A stretch of DNA of 64,000 bases from CAG-791 sp963655255 (lineage in GTDB: Bacteria > Bacillota > Clostridia > Lachnospirales > Lachnospiraceae): NCBI GenBank assembly GCA_963655255.1, contig CAVKEB010000005.1, positions 75,984-139,983 on the forward strand, given 5' to 3'. The notes under the pieces are model-generated. The model was not told where the DNA came from, made no database searches, and saw only the letters and a list, made by a program, of their open reading frames with translations. This document shows positions 34,662-44,399 of the stretch, in pieces (the stretch's first letter is position 1; every line of letters starts with the position of its first letter). Both the position numbers and the translations under genes were made by a program.

Positions 34662-35450
34662 TCATTTTCCTCCGGTCTTCTCCAGTGCCTGACCCTTCAT
34701 TTTCAAATAGAGCGATCGAAATCTCTCATAGCTTCCGTTCCGGATCATTCGGCCAATGACCCGCTGCCTGCAATGAAACAGAAAGCCTCGATCAAATCTT
34801 ATGTATTGTGCGTTGTTTCCCTCCCACTGATGAAATGCAAAGGGAATCACGCCTCTGTTCTCCGGCACAATCCTCTCCTGAGAAAAATGCGCCGCGGTCT
34901 CCTTGTCCGCAAAATAAAAGCCATGCTCCTCAAGCTCAACCCGCTCTTTACAGCATAAGAAGACATCCTCATTTTCTCCCGGCTCCCAGGGAATGCTGTG
35001 AGCCGCCGGAAACTCCATCAGCCGCCTGCTCCTGAGGGAAGACCCTCCGTTTCCAACCCGGCACAGTCTGCCCTTCGCATCACGGAAGTCAAGGTATTCC
35101 GGCCATAAAGCTCCAATATAGTCATACTCCAGAAAATGATCCGTCCACTGTTCCGGATTCACCACATATCCATCCCACTGGACGACCAGGACGTGGGATG
35201 TCTTGATATAACGCCACGCCTCGTACAGCATAAAGCGGCTGTAATCGTCAATGGACCGCATGGGCGGAATCTCCACACACCGGATGCCCGGCGGCAGTTT
35301 ATCCGGCTTCTGATCTGTGAACAGGATCGTCTCTGCAAAGCGAAGCCTCTTCCTGCTATGCTGCAGAGCCTTCACCGTCTCCGGTACCCGGATGGAAGCT
35401 GCCGCGATCAAAGTCACCTGAGGAAGATTCCTGGCTTCAGGCATCTTCAT
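34662..35450 (-). CDS. DUF5672 family protein (probable glycosyltransferase)
   Basis: A 262-residue protein. VLVVQWDGYVVNPEQWTDHFLEYDYIGALWP and CRVGNGGSSLRSRRLMEFP define the DUF5672 family, with the WDG in the place of a DxD. WEPGENEDVFLC gives a possible catalytic acidic group, and HQWEGN ends the domain. The fold is GT-A-like and members occur in glycan loci. The start MKMPEARNLPQ has GAGAGG upstream. It sits 12 bases after the fucosyltransferase-fold gene. Confidence 0.83.
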   Translation of the reverse strand: MKMPEARNLPQVTLIAAASIRVPETVKALQHSRKRLRFAETILFTDQKPDKLPPGIRCVEIPPMRSIDDYSRFMLYEAWRYIKTSHVLVVQWDGYVVNPEQWTDHFLEYDYIGALWPEYLDFRDAKGRLCRVGNGGSSLRSRRLMEFPAAHSIPWEPGENEDVFLCCKERVELEEHGFYFADKETAAHFSQERIVPENRGVIPFAFHQWEGNNAQYIRFDRGFLFHCRQRVIGRMIRNGSYERFRSLYLKMKGQALEKTGGK

Positions 35451-35462
35451 ACCATTGTCCTC

Positions 35463-36431
35463 TCATTCATATAATCCAAGGTCAAACAGATACACATCCT
35501 CATAGTCCTTCTCCTGCAGCAGGGCGCCATAGGTCCCGCTGACTCTTCCTGCCACCAGTCCGCTGCATTCCGCAAGGAGGCCAATCGTAACCGCATAATC
35601 AAATCCCTTTTGAAAATGATGCCGCGCGGGCGCCCCTGACGAGTCACTCTGCAAATCGGAAAATTCATTCAGGTTCTGCTTACCGATATCTCCGTACCGC
35701 TCATTATCATTCGAACACAGACAGGTTCCAAATGATTCCTGAAACTTACGAAAAATCTCACGGTCCTCCGTGGCGAGATAAATCCGATCGTATCCCTGCT
35801 CCTTCATCATCTCTTTTGACTTCTGAATCACAAGCTCTGCAGCAGGCTGCACCGGATGTCCCGAAGGTCTTTGCCCGATGTAATCGGTCCCACGGCACAA
35901 AACTCCCAGCACTCTATGATTTTCAAACATTTTCTTTTGTTTCAGAATTCTTCGGCCGACCTCCGGAGAGAAATGCAGGTACTGATGTGCGAATGTTCTC
36001 CACATCTGCAATGCCTCCGGATTCTGCTCCACACCTGTCAAAGGTGCCTCCCTGGGGGCATTGATCGAACTCAGAATTACATTCCTGCTCCTTTGAATGT
36101 CATTCAGCGAATAGCCGCAGGGCTGCTCAAAATAGTATTCCCAGGCATTGACCTTTCCCACCTGCCCGTGCGTCAGATAGGTATTATAGAAACTCTGCAT
36201 ATCAACAACCGGAACATATCCCTTGTCAACGGCGTACTTCATCCAGCCGAGATTGGTCAGTACAAAGGAATAAAGACCGGCATTGGGAGCATTCCGACGG
36301 ATGACAAAAAAGGTTTTGTCCGGATTTTCATTTCCGTAGGACACTCTTTTCTCCCGCTCTTTGCTGCGGATCACGATCCGATTGATCCAGCCCACCTTCT
36401 GCAAGGCCTTCTTTACTGCAGTATCTTCCAT
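35463..36431 (-). CDS. Glycosyltransferase with fucosyltransferase-like (GT-B, RGTD) fold
   Basis: A 322-residue protein. VLGVLCRGTDYIGQRPSGHPVQP (about residue 175) is the Arg-containing donor motif of O-fucosyl/alpha-1,6-fucosyl-like enzymes. YDRIYLATEDREIFRKF and GLLAECSGLVAGRVSGTYG follow in the expected order. NAGLYSFVLTNLGWMKYAVDKGYVPVVDM is the N-terminal acceptor-side region. The donor may be GDP-fucose or another GDP sugar. It lies in the run of transferase genes after the ABC transporter gene. Confidence 0.75.
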   Translation of the reverse strand: MEDTAVKKALQKVGWINRIVIRSKEREKRVSYGNENPDKTFFVIRRNAPNAGLYSFVLTNLGWMKYAVDKGYVPVVDMQSFYNTYLTHGQVGKVNAWEYYFEQPCGYSLNDIQRSRNVILSSINAPREAPLTGVEQNPEALQMWRTFAHQYLHFSPEVGRRILKQKKMFENHRVLGVLCRGTDYIGQRPSGHPVQPAAELVIQKSKEMMKEQGYDRIYLATEDREIFRKFQESFGTCLCSNDNERYGDIGKQNLNEFSDLQSDSSGAPARHHFQKGFDYAVTIGLLAECSGLVAGRVSGTYGALLQEKDYEDVYLFDLGLYE

Positions 36432-36447
36432 ATCATCTCTTCTGCTG

Positions 36448-38184
36448 TCAGCGTTTATCCGTCAGACAGACCTTTCCCTCACCCACCTCATAGACATAAT
36501 CACAGTTCTGAATTGTGGAAAGCCGGTGAGCGATGATCAGCAGTGTCATCTCTCCATGCAGCCGCTCAATAGCAGCCATCACCGCCGCCTCTGTTTCATT
36601 GTCGAGTGCTGCCGTGGCCTCATCCAGTACGAGAATCTCCGGTTCCCGATAAAGGGCTCTGGCAATTCCGATTCGCTGTCTCTGCCCGCCCGAAAGCCGG
36701 ATTCCTCCTTCCCCGATTTCCGTATCCAGCCCGTCTTTCAGATCATCCACCATCTCTCTTAACTGGGCGCGTTCAATGGCATAATTCATTTTCTTCGGAT
36801 CAATCCGGTCATCCGGAATGCCGAAAGCAATATTTCTCCGAATGGTATCGTCCAGAAGATAAATCGTCTGAGGAATATATCCGATTTTTTTATGCCAGCC
36901 GTTCAACCGGCTGAAAATGCTGACGCCATCTACGGTGATATCGCCCCTGGTCGGATTCAGGACGCCCAGAATCAGATCCGCCAGCGTTGTCTTTCCGGCA
37001 CCGGAATGCCCGATAAATGCCACAGATGAATTCTTATGAATGGTGAGACTGATCTGATCCAGAACCTTCCGGTCCGTTCCCGGATAGCTGAAATCAACCT
37101 GATTCACACGGATCTCATGATCGAAGACCATCGGCTCTTCCGTCTGTGTCTGCTTCCGCTCCTCTTTCAGCTTCTCGATTTCCTTCAGGTCCTCATAGAC
37201 CGCATCCACAGATGCCTTCTGGTACATGATGGTACTCAGATAATCCGTGATCCGGTTAAAGGAAGGGAGCATACGGAAAGCGGCAACGGCAAATACCGAC
37301 ATCACCGGAAGGAAATAATCCAGATCCGCTCCCAGCATAACCTTGATTCCGATCGTTCCAAGGAGGCCGCCAATGCATACGGTCTCAATCAGGGGCTTCG
37401 GGATGGACACCAGACTGTGGTAGGTGCACTCCGTATCGGCATGTCCTGCATAGGCCTTGTCAAACTGCTGACAGAAGAAATCCTCCTCATTCAGGACTTT
37501 GATTTCCTTGATTCCGCCAAACCCCTGCTGAATCCACTTGTTCACTTCCATAAAATAAAAGCGGCTCTTCTGCCCCAGCCGGAACAGTATTTTCTTATAA
37601 ACCTTCATGAACAGAACAAGAATGATCAGCATCAGGCCGAGGATTGCCAATGTGATGGACTTATCCTGAATCAGAAGGTACACGAACAGGGTCAGACAGA
37701 CCATTCCCTCTGTGACGAGCTGGATTCCGGCCTGAAGAACACCGTAGAAATTGCCCGCGTCCACGTTGATATTACGCAGCAGTTCCGAGCTGCTCTTTTC
37801 TACATGAAACAGATACGGCTGATGCAGATAGCAGTCCATCATCTGATCCGAAAGGATGTGAAGATTTTTATAAACGAATTTATACTGACGATTGTACATG
37901 AAAATCAGATATGCGTTCTTCACAACATAGACCAGAATCATGAACACAATCAGCACAACCGCAAGCTGCAGCGCGCTCTGCAGATGCAATGTTCTGTAAA
38001 TGAAGGAGTAATATTTCTGATGAACCAGCGCTTCCGGCTGCATAATCGCACTGATGACCGGCAGCACGGCCGTCACTCCCAGCAGCTCCAGTGCGGAACC
38101 GATCACGATCAAAACGGTAATTCCCGCCAGTTCCCGCTTCTGACGGCCGGATAAAATATAATTCAGTTTCTTGACAATTCCCAT
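36448..38184 (-). CDS. ABC transporter, fused permease and ATPase (PglK/MsbA-like flippase type)
   Basis: A 578-residue ABCB-type half transporter starting MGIVKKLNYILSGRQKRE at 38184, with GGAG seven bases upstream. Six membrane helices occupy residues about 15-310. The ATPase domain shows FIGHSGAGKTTLADLILG (Walker A), IRLSGGQRQRIGIARALYR (signature), EILVLDEATAALD (Walker B) and LIIAHRLSTI. No Wzx flippase is present in the window, so this protein may flip the lipid-linked repeat unit, as PglK does. That assignment rests on context. Confidence 0.88.
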   Translation of the reverse strand: MGIVKKLNYILSGRQKRELAGITVLIVIGSALELLGVTAVLPVISAIMQPEALVHQKYYSFIYRTLHLQSALQLAVVLIVFMILVYVVKNAYLIFMYNRQYKFVYKNLHILSDQMMDCYLHQPYLFHVEKSSSELLRNINVDAGNFYGVLQAGIQLVTEGMVCLTLFVYLLIQDKSITLAILGLMLIILVLFMKVYKKILFRLGQKSRFYFMEVNKWIQQGFGGIKEIKVLNEEDFFCQQFDKAYAGHADTECTYHSLVSIPKPLIETVCIGGLLGTIGIKVMLGADLDYFLPVMSVFAVAAFRMLPSFNRITDYLSTIMYQKASVDAVYEDLKEIEKLKEERKQTQTEEPMVFDHEIRVNQVDFSYPGTDRKVLDQISLTIHKNSSVAFIGHSGAGKTTLADLILGVLNPTRGDITVDGVSIFSRLNGWHKKIGYIPQTIYLLDDTIRRNIAFGIPDDRIDPKKMNYAIERAQLREMVDDLKDGLDTEIGEGGIRLSGGQRQRIGIARALYREPEILVLDEATAALDNETEAAVMAAIERLHGEMTLLIIAHRLSTIQNCDYVYEVGEGKVCLTDKR

Positions 38185-38208
38185 CTGCACACTCCATATC
38201 CATGCGAT

Positions 38209-39066
38209 TTACACGATTTCCAGCCGGATCCCGCCGTACTCCGCCGAAAATTTGGAAAAAATGCTGGCGTACGACCCCAGGATATACTCCGTCTGTGACA
38301 AACAAAGCATATCAATCACGGCATCTTCCATCCCCTGGCGGCTGCTCCTGGTCAAAACTTTATCCGGATTCGTGAGAATCCGTTTTCCGAACAATTCCGT
38401 CAGCCTGCGCTGTTCCTCCCAGTCATCGGTCGCTACATAGAATTTTATCTCCGGACGGTCTTCCGCAATTTGCTTCATCCTTTGAATAAAATGGTCCGTA
38501 GAGCTTCCCTCTGTCGCCGGTCGATGATCCGTGCGCCGGATGTGTATGCCCACACATTTCTGTCCCTGCAGGATCTCCGCCGCTTTCATCCGGAACCTGT
38601 TCTGGAAATGAATGCAGGACAGATCTCTCTGACCGGTAATGCAATTATACGCCTCTATGTAGCTGTTCTGTCCCCGGATCTCTTCCGGATTCAGCAGACG
38701 ATTTCCGTCCTCATAGCTGTTTTTGAAGAAAGTACATCGTCTCTTCAGCGTACTCCTGGTCCACCGGTACTTCACCGCAAACGTAATCCGTACCCGGAAC
38801 TCCTGAATGATTCTGGTCCAATCCTTGCCGGTATGACCGCGCATAAGATCCCGCAGTTTATACTCAAACCGGTTGCATTCGATAATCCGGTGCGGCACAT
38901 CCGCAAATTGCTTTTCGTCAAAGACGTCCCGATAAAAACAGTCACAGTCCGATGTTTTCTGCCAGACAATGATCAGCTCCTGTCCCTGGTCTTTCGCAAG
39001 CTGATAGGCATCCGCCATGACATAGATCCGGCTGGTCAGGCCGCTTGTAGGTTCACAGACAATCAT
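38209..39066 (-). CDS. Glycosyltransferase with fucosyltransferase-like fold
   Basis: A 285-residue protein. MIVCEPTSGLTSRIYVMADAYQLAKDQGQEL is a GLxxR-type N terminus; CVGIHIRRTDHRPATEGSS (about residue 180) is the HxRRTD donor motif shared by NodZ and alpha-1,6-fucosyltransferases; KFYVATDDWEEQRRLTELFG and DMLCLSQTEYILGSYASIFSKFSA follow. The ATG overlaps the GT2 stop (ATGA). It is the second of three fucosyltransferase-fold proteins in the locus. The sugar is likely fucose or a related deoxyhexose, but not proven. Confidence 0.78.
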   Translation of the reverse strand: MIVCEPTSGLTSRIYVMADAYQLAKDQGQELIIVWQKTSDCDCFYRDVFDEKQFADVPHRIIECNRFEYKLRDLMRGHTGKDWTRIIQEFRVRITFAVKYRWTRSTLKRRCTFFKNSYEDGNRLLNPEEIRGQNSYIEAYNCITGQRDLSCIHFQNRFRMKAAEILQGQKCVGIHIRRTDHRPATEGSSTDHFIQRMKQIAEDRPEIKFYVATDDWEEQRRLTELFGKRILTNPDKVLTRSSRQGMEDAVIDMLCLSQTEYILGSYASIFSKFSAEYGGIRLEIV

Positions 39067-40031
39067 GCTCTTTTCTTATTTCCCTTCTGAAGGCAGCGTT
39101 CGGCCAGCGGATCTATCCTGCGAAGCAATGCCCTTCCATAACGATATTTCCACAAACACTGCGTTTTTCTCAGATATCCGAGCAGTGCATTCTGATTCTG
39201 CGGAAAATCAATGTATTGAAAATAGCTCTCTCCATACTGCTCTATGAAATCATGAATTTCCTTCGTCCACCAGTACTCCTTTGTGTTTTCTCCCTGCTCT
39301 TCCAGATGGATTCCCGCGGAATGATATGCCTCAAACCACGATTCCGGAATCCTCTGCAGGCTCCTTCGCACATCCATGTGATGATACATCCGATAGATGG
39401 ATGCCGCACTCTTCTCCGGGTGATGAATCCGCTCATAACACTGATACCACAGGTTCTTGCATTTCATTCTGTCCCAGTCTGTGTATTGGAAGTGCATCAC
39501 TTCCAGCTTCTCCAGTCTCCTGGTCACCGCATGCTCACTGACCGGGACCCGGATGCTGTGCATTTCCCGCCCGTGATGCGGACATCCGTCATCCATCACC
39601 GCAAACAGATTGCTCGCTCCTTCTGTCATCCAGTAATTCTGAAAATCACTCGCGATGCAGGGCCATTTCATTTCAAAGACCGTTCCCGGCTCAGCCGTCA
39701 GCATCTCATTCCACTCCGGTTCCCCCTCAAAATTCCCTGTCAGAAATTCATCAGCATCCAACGCGACAAGGAGCTTCTTCCCGGGGATTTCACGGGCCGA
39801 TCGGATCAGAAGATCCTGCCGCCCTTCTTCATTAAACTTCTCTGATGTGTTCTGAATCAGCTTCACCTTCGGAAAGGACCGGCATATCTCCGCCGTGCGG
39901 TCCGTTGATCCCTGATCGGCCACAATAATGACATCTGCCCACAGGGATGCCGCCTCCAGGAACCGCTTCATGATCCATTCTTCATTTTTCACCGGTGTCA
40001 TGCACACCACCGCAGCTTTTTTCAGACTCAT
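39063..40031 (-). CDS. Family 2 glycosyltransferase
   Basis: A 322-residue GT-A protein. AAVVCMTPVKNEEWIMKRFLEAASLWADVIIVADQGSTDRT gives the nucleotide-binding strand and DQGSTD; LLVALDADEFLTGNF is the DxD-containing segment. The C-terminal half has several Trp/Tyr/His-rich helices, as in waaE/kdtX-like transferases. A ribosome site GGAG precedes the ATG. It overlaps the next gene by four bases and starts 28 bases after the GT6 gene stop. Confidence 0.88.
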   Translation of the reverse strand: MSLKKAAVVCMTPVKNEEWIMKRFLEAASLWADVIIVADQGSTDRTAEICRSFPKVKLIQNTSEKFNEEGRQDLLIRSAREIPGKKLLVALDADEFLTGNFEGEPEWNEMLTAEPGTVFEMKWPCIASDFQNYWMTEGASNLFAVMDDGCPHHGREMHSIRVPVSEHAVTRRLEKLEVMHFQYTDWDRMKCKNLWYQCYERIHHPEKSAASIYRMYHHMDVRRSLQRIPESWFEAYHSAGIHLEEQGENTKEYWWTKEIHDFIEQYGESYFQYIDFPQNQNALLGYLRKTQCLWKYRYGRALLRRIDPLAERCLQKGNKKRA

Positions 40032-40058
40032 TTCACCGCTCCTGTCTGCCGGAACACT

Positions 40059-40844
40059 CTATCCGATCCGCAGCTTTCCCATAATTTTCCGACGCAGAAT
40101 ATCCAGCTTTCCAAGGGTCATGTTATACCGCATTCCCTGATTTCCGCCGTATCGGTCTTTGTCACGAAAGATTGCCTTTGTATTTTCGCCTTCTTTGAGG
40201 AGTTCTTCAATAGCAGCAAACTCTGGTCCCACGTATTGAATTGTGAACTCACTTCCAAAATGATAAAAGTATGCGTTTTCCATAGATTCATCATGCCAGA
40301 CAGGGATGATACCGTTTCTTAAGTCTTCCTCTGTCCAATCTCTTAAAATCCGGGCCATCTCCAGCATCAGTTTCGTTTTTCCCAAAATAAATCTGCCGGA
40401 TACATATTTGTCGATCTCCGCTCCGTATGGCACATATGCCTTTGATTGCAGTCGACGTTCCAATGGCATTTCATCTGGCAAATCCGTATCTTTCGTAGCA
40501 GACCACAGAGAAAAATCCGTTGATTCAAAGATTTCGGATGGAATTTCCTTTAAAAACTCCATATTCGCATTGCAGAAAACGACATAATCGTAGCCCATCA
40601 GCAGATCCTGAATGCAGCATATACGATCCCATCTCAGCATGGAATCATAAGGCCACCCCATTTTTCCAGCATAAAAGGAATGTACTCTGTCCTTTTTGCC
40701 TTGAATAATATTTTTTTCATCTGTGAAAACAAAATAGTCTTTCTGAGCGCCTGTCAGGAAAAATTTTTCTGCAGATACATAAAAATCCTCCCATAAGATA
40801 CTATATCTGCCGGTGCATATATATATAACAGCATACTTGCTCAT
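40059..40844 (-). CDS. Family 6 glycosyltransferase (ABO / alpha-Gal family) with NAN instead of DxD
   Basis: A 261-residue retaining transferase. YICTGRYSILWEDFYVSAEKFFL, FVFTDE, GWPYDSMLRWDRI and PVWHDESMENAYF follow the order of the ABO blood-group enzymes; the last matches the WHDES element with the catalytic Glu. The metal-binding DxD is replaced by NAN in FCNANMEFL (about residue 95), as known for metal-independent bacterial GT6 enzymes. These add alpha-1,3-linked GalNAc or Gal, typically next to a fucosylated galactose. GAGGAGG precedes the ATG. Base composition begins to fall toward A+T here. Confidence 0.9.
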   Translation of the reverse strand: MSKYAVIYICTGRYSILWEDFYVSAEKFFLTGAQKDYFVFTDEKNIIQGKKDRVHSFYAGKMGWPYDSMLRWDRICCIQDLLMGYDYVVFCNANMEFLKEIPSEIFESTDFSLWSATKDTDLPDEMPLERRLQSKAYVPYGAEIDKYVSGRFILGKTKLMLEMARILRDWTEEDLRNGIIPVWHDESMENAYFYHFGSEFTIQYVGPEFAAIEELLKEGENTKAIFRDKDRYGGNQGMRYNMTLGKLDILRRKIMGKLRIG

Positions 40845-40882
40845 TGTATTTATTCCTCCTCAGATCATACTCTGCGGTATCC

Positions 40883-42757
40883 TCAAGAGTCATGCTGCAG
40901 CCATTCCAAATGTATCTCATCTCCATCATATCTGACAGCATAAAGTCTTCCATTTCCAATTTTGTCCATTCCATCAAACAAAGATGAATATTGATTCGTT
41001 GTTGTCGGAGTAATCAACTGTATGTACACATAATCATATCCACCCGCTTCCAGCAAACTCACAAATTCATCCTTGGTCTGCTTCATCACACCGCCCGAAC
41101 CATTTATCAAGTAATTATAATCCGATCCAAACTGACTGCGCGCCGGACAGATGTAATTATAGAATGCCCGATCCGTATAGACATAATCATCCTTCTCATC
41201 AATCAGGTACACATGGTCCTGAGGCGTCAACGTGATTCCATTTTTTGCAAACTCATAAAATTCAATCGGTTCTTTTTTATGCAAAAGATTCTGCGTTGCC
41301 ATTTCGTAATCAGAATAGGCATGTACCAAAAACATCATCCCAACCAAGCAGGGAATAACATATGTGTCATTAAATTTCAAAAAGAGAAAGAGTGTTGTCA
41401 GATACAAAGGGATCAACAGGGGGATAAAATATCTCACGCTCAATCCTCCTACGCCTCCATTTGCCGGGCCTATCGCTGTTATTTCCAGATACCACATCAA
41501 AATACAATAGGACATCATACAAAACAGATAAGACACTCCCACAGATATAATATCATGCTGTGTTTCATTATCAACTCTTGCCCTATGCATCCAAATCAAT
41601 AAACCGTCAATAACCAGAAGGTCAATCACACTTTCAATAAAGGAGGGTTTGGGGAATGCCGACATCTGCTCCCACACATGTTTCCCAAAGGACAGATCCA
41701 CGTCCAAATGACTATATATATAATACCCGGCAATTAACAGAACACCTACTGAAAAAGCAGCAATGACCACATTTCCTTTCTTATTTCCAAGAGCATTTCT
41801 AATGCCTCTGCCTATTATTCCATAGACAAGACTTCCAATCATAGCCAGAATTGCGATAAAAAAAGGCTGGCAAAAACCTTCCCAGGAAAAGAGCGCAACG
41901 GCAGATCCCAGACCGGCCAGTAGCAGCATTTTCCTATGGATCCAGGCATTCTTGCTCTGAAAACATACCACCAAGATAATGGCCAAGAAAACAGATCCGG
42001 TACGTTTTGTCATTGCAAGCGAAATGGATCCAAGCACAAAACATAGCATATTAAACCGCTTCATATCTCTATAATCGTTCCAGAACATATAGAAGCAGAA
42101 AAAGATCATAGCTCCCAACATTAAATCGGTTAGGAGTGTATGATACGCATCAACTATAATAGTAGGAATTAATAAAGTAATGACTGATGCCAACAATGTC
42201 TTTATAATCTTAAATTTTCCATTTATCGCAGAAAATAATGGTACAACAAAAGACATCATCAGTACATTTTGTGCCCAAAGGCATATTCCCTGGCTCGCCT
42301 CTCCATGCCAAGTCATAACGGCCAAATAATCCCATAGTGCCGTAAAGGGAGGATGATCTCCTAATTGTGTGCTTGGCACCCCTTTCATCTTCCCAAAATA
42401 AACCATATTTTTAATTCGAAGATTCCAATAATAGAAATCATCCGAATGGTCGATTCCTCGTCCAACACTATAGAACAAGAAAAAGATAATGCATATCAAT
42501 AAAAAAAGAGTTCCCGGAGTAACAACGTTCTTCCTAAATTGTTTTCTTCTGCTCCGAAAAGCAAATAATAGATATCCAACAGAGATTGCAAGTACAATAT
42601 AATAAAAAGCAATTCCTGGAATCAGTGAAAAATACATTCCTGGAATATAGAGAATCCACGAAAGTATCATTGCAGCAGCAGCGTAACACTCTTCCATTTT
42701 TTTATCATAATAAACCGCCATTGCTCCGGCAATGAATAATGTTCCAATGACACTCAT
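40883..42757 (-). CDS. Large polytopic membrane protein, GT-C-like
   Basis: A 624-residue protein with about thirteen membrane segments. The first outside loop GRGIDHSDDFYYWNLRIKNMVYFGKM holds a D-x-DD group, and DHPPFTALWDYLAVMTW resembles the KPP/HPP loop of GT-C enzymes. Its C-terminal 130 residues form a soluble domain (LTPQDHVYLIDEKDDYVYTDR). It is clearly richer in A+T than genes before 39 kb, hinting at separate arrival with the GT6 gene. It is the first gene of the minus series; no upstream GT partner is left on its 5' side. Confidence 0.75.
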   Translation of the reverse strand: MSVIGTLFIAGAMAVYYDKKMEECYAAAAMILSWILYIPGMYFSLIPGIAFYYIVLAISVGYLLFAFRSRRKQFRKNVVTPGTLFLLICIIFFLFYSVGRGIDHSDDFYYWNLRIKNMVYFGKMKGVPSTQLGDHPPFTALWDYLAVMTWHGEASQGICLWAQNVLMMSFVVPLFSAINGKFKIIKTLLASVITLLIPTIIVDAYHTLLTDLMLGAMIFFCFYMFWNDYRDMKRFNMLCFVLGSISLAMTKRTGSVFLAIILVVCFQSKNAWIHRKMLLLAGLGSAVALFSWEGFCQPFFIAILAMIGSLVYGIIGRGIRNALGNKKGNVVIAAFSVGVLLIAGYYIYSHLDVDLSFGKHVWEQMSAFPKPSFIESVIDLLVIDGLLIWMHRARVDNETQHDIISVGVSYLFCMMSYCILMWYLEITAIGPANGGVGGLSVRYFIPLLIPLYLTTLFLFLKFNDTYVIPCLVGMMFLVHAYSDYEMATQNLLHKKEPIEFYEFAKNGITLTPQDHVYLIDEKDDYVYTDRAFYNYICPARSQFGSDYNYLINGSGGVMKQTKDEFVSLLEAGGYDYVYIQLITPTTTNQYSSLFDGMDKIGNGRLYAVRYDGDEIHLEWLQHDS

Positions 42758-42853
42758 AATATCTTCTTTCTACGACTTGGTAATTGTTTGCAGGCAAAGT
42801 TTAATATTATATGCCATCTGTCAACTCACATTTTTCGATTTCTATTTCCTTTT

Positions 42854-44053
42854 CTAATCTCTATACCTTATATAAAGGGCATTTACAAACATTGCAAACA
42901 ATATGACAGCGCCAATATATTCACCATATGTTATCCAATATACACAACCATCTTCAATGGTCATTCCACTTTGCCCGATGACCGCTGTAATCGCAATCAA
43001 TAAATTGTCCATACAACTTCTCGTAGGCTTAACACTCTCTAAGAAAAACAGGACAGTATCTATAATCTCAAGTAATCCCCATGAGGCAACTATCATTAAC
43101 AAGCAAGCAAACAATGCTCGAAATGGTTTGTATCCATACCCTGTACAAAAATTTATAAATTTCCCACAAAGACTGTGAATGTTCTTTTGTTCATAAGTTT
43201 CTTTTACAATATGATATTGTGCTTCTGCACGTTCATTAAGTAGTCCTTGATTGGAGGCAGATTTTGATATGATGCTCCATGTTCCAACATTCATTTGTGA
43301 AAAATTATCTTTTGTAAAGTAATATGAATCATGTACACCTGCAAAATCAATATTTGTTATCTCATGATGACATCCACCCTTTGCTATCATTCTTAACACT
43401 GTACTTTCCTTCAGTTCAAAATCGCTAATAGCATATTGCATTGTCATCGTTCCAATATTACTATATTTTTCTATTAACATTTTTTCTATAGTAGCTGCCT
43501 TTGCTCTCATACTCCCATTCATATTGAGTACGTTGATATTGCATCGTTGAACAGTGAAATATTTACAATTGTGGAACATTTGCATGCAATGAATATTGCA
43601 GTCCATGATTTTGATCTCATCAAATTCGAAATTTCCTACATCACTTTCTTCAAGAGAGAAATTGTTAACTCCAGCATCAAATCGATTAATCTTGCAATCC
43701 GCTAATATGACCTTTGGACAGTCTATTTGTAAGTTATCAATTGTTTGTTTTTCTATCTGGATATTGATATTCTTGGCTTGTAAAATACTAATAGTAGAAG
43801 GTACATTATAAAAAGCATCAATATAGACGTTTTCCGTTAGTGAATAGTTCCTTATAATAACTGCCGCATCGCGTAATCCAACAATTAGCGTACAGACATC
43901 TATATCATCCATCTTTTTTTCTAACATAACCTCTTTTACCAGATCATCATTCAGTCTAAATTCCGCATCAGAAATTAAATATTTCTTTGTAGCTTCATTT
44001 CCTTTTTTGTCCGATATTTTCAGTTTTACCATGCTAAAATCGATATTCTCCAT
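42854..44053 (-). CDS. Beta-helix-like protein with C-terminal two-helix channel-type domain
   Basis: A 399-residue protein not recognised as a named family. Residues about 60-270 have short strands with a repeating hydrophobic pattern (NINIQIEKQTIDNLQIDC, KIMDCNIHCMQMFHNC, YFTVQRCNINVLNMNGS), suggesting a right-handed beta-helix akin to pentapeptide-repeat proteins. Then FCTGYGYKPFRALFACLLMIVASW starts a first membrane helix, LLIAITAVIGQSG lies where a potassium-channel pore and filter would be, and a second helix ends the protein. GAGGA precedes the ATG. Strong A+T bias and flanking debris suggest transfer. Confidence 0.7.
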   Translation of the reverse strand: MENIDFSMVKLKISDKKGNEATKKYLISDAEFRLNDDLVKEVMLEKKMDDIDVCTLIVGLRDAAVIIRNYSLTENVYIDAFYNVPSTISILQAKNINIQIEKQTIDNLQIDCPKVILADCKINRFDAGVNNFSLEESDVGNFEFDEIKIMDCNIHCMQMFHNCKYFTVQRCNINVLNMNGSMRAKAATIEKMLIEKYSNIGTMTMQYAISDFELKESTVLRMIAKGGCHHEITNIDFAGVHDSYYFTKDNFSQMNVGTWSIISKSASNQGLLNERAEAQYHIVKETYEQKNIHSLCGKFINFCTGYGYKPFRALFACLLMIVASWGLLEIIDTVLFFLESVKPTRSCMDNLLIAITAVIGQSGMTIEDGCVYWITYGEYIGAVILFAMFVNALYIRYRD

Positions 44054-44399
44054 AAATTATTTTTCCTCTGCTACGATCAATATTTTTATATTTTTAATTA
44101 TTCTTCTATATCTATAATAATGATTATCCAAAATAAGAATATTTTTTCATTCCATTTTCCTTAATAATTAGTTTTCTCTTCTCATCATATATTTAATATT
44201 AACTGCTATGTAATACCAAAAATATTTTTCTGATACCGTTCATTTGTTTTTTAGTAATTTTCAAGAAGCATGTTCTCCAAAGACCTACGACTTGTTTGAA
44301 GCTCTTTCCGCTATAAAGAATACATCATCCATAACATTGGATTTTCTTCTGTGCTTTAGAAGCTTCGTTCCAAATACAATTAAATTTGGCAGCAATAAT
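44054..44399 (-). other. A+T-rich stretch with a small open remnant
   Basis: No complete gene is visible. A 40-codon open frame (44285-44407, starting MVKLLLPNLIVFGTK) overlaps the stop of the acyltransferase remnant and ends at a TAG. It looks like the beginning of a lost downstream gene, but I do not recognise it. The rest is very rich in A and T and probably holds the promoter of the 42854 gene. Confidence 0.4.
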
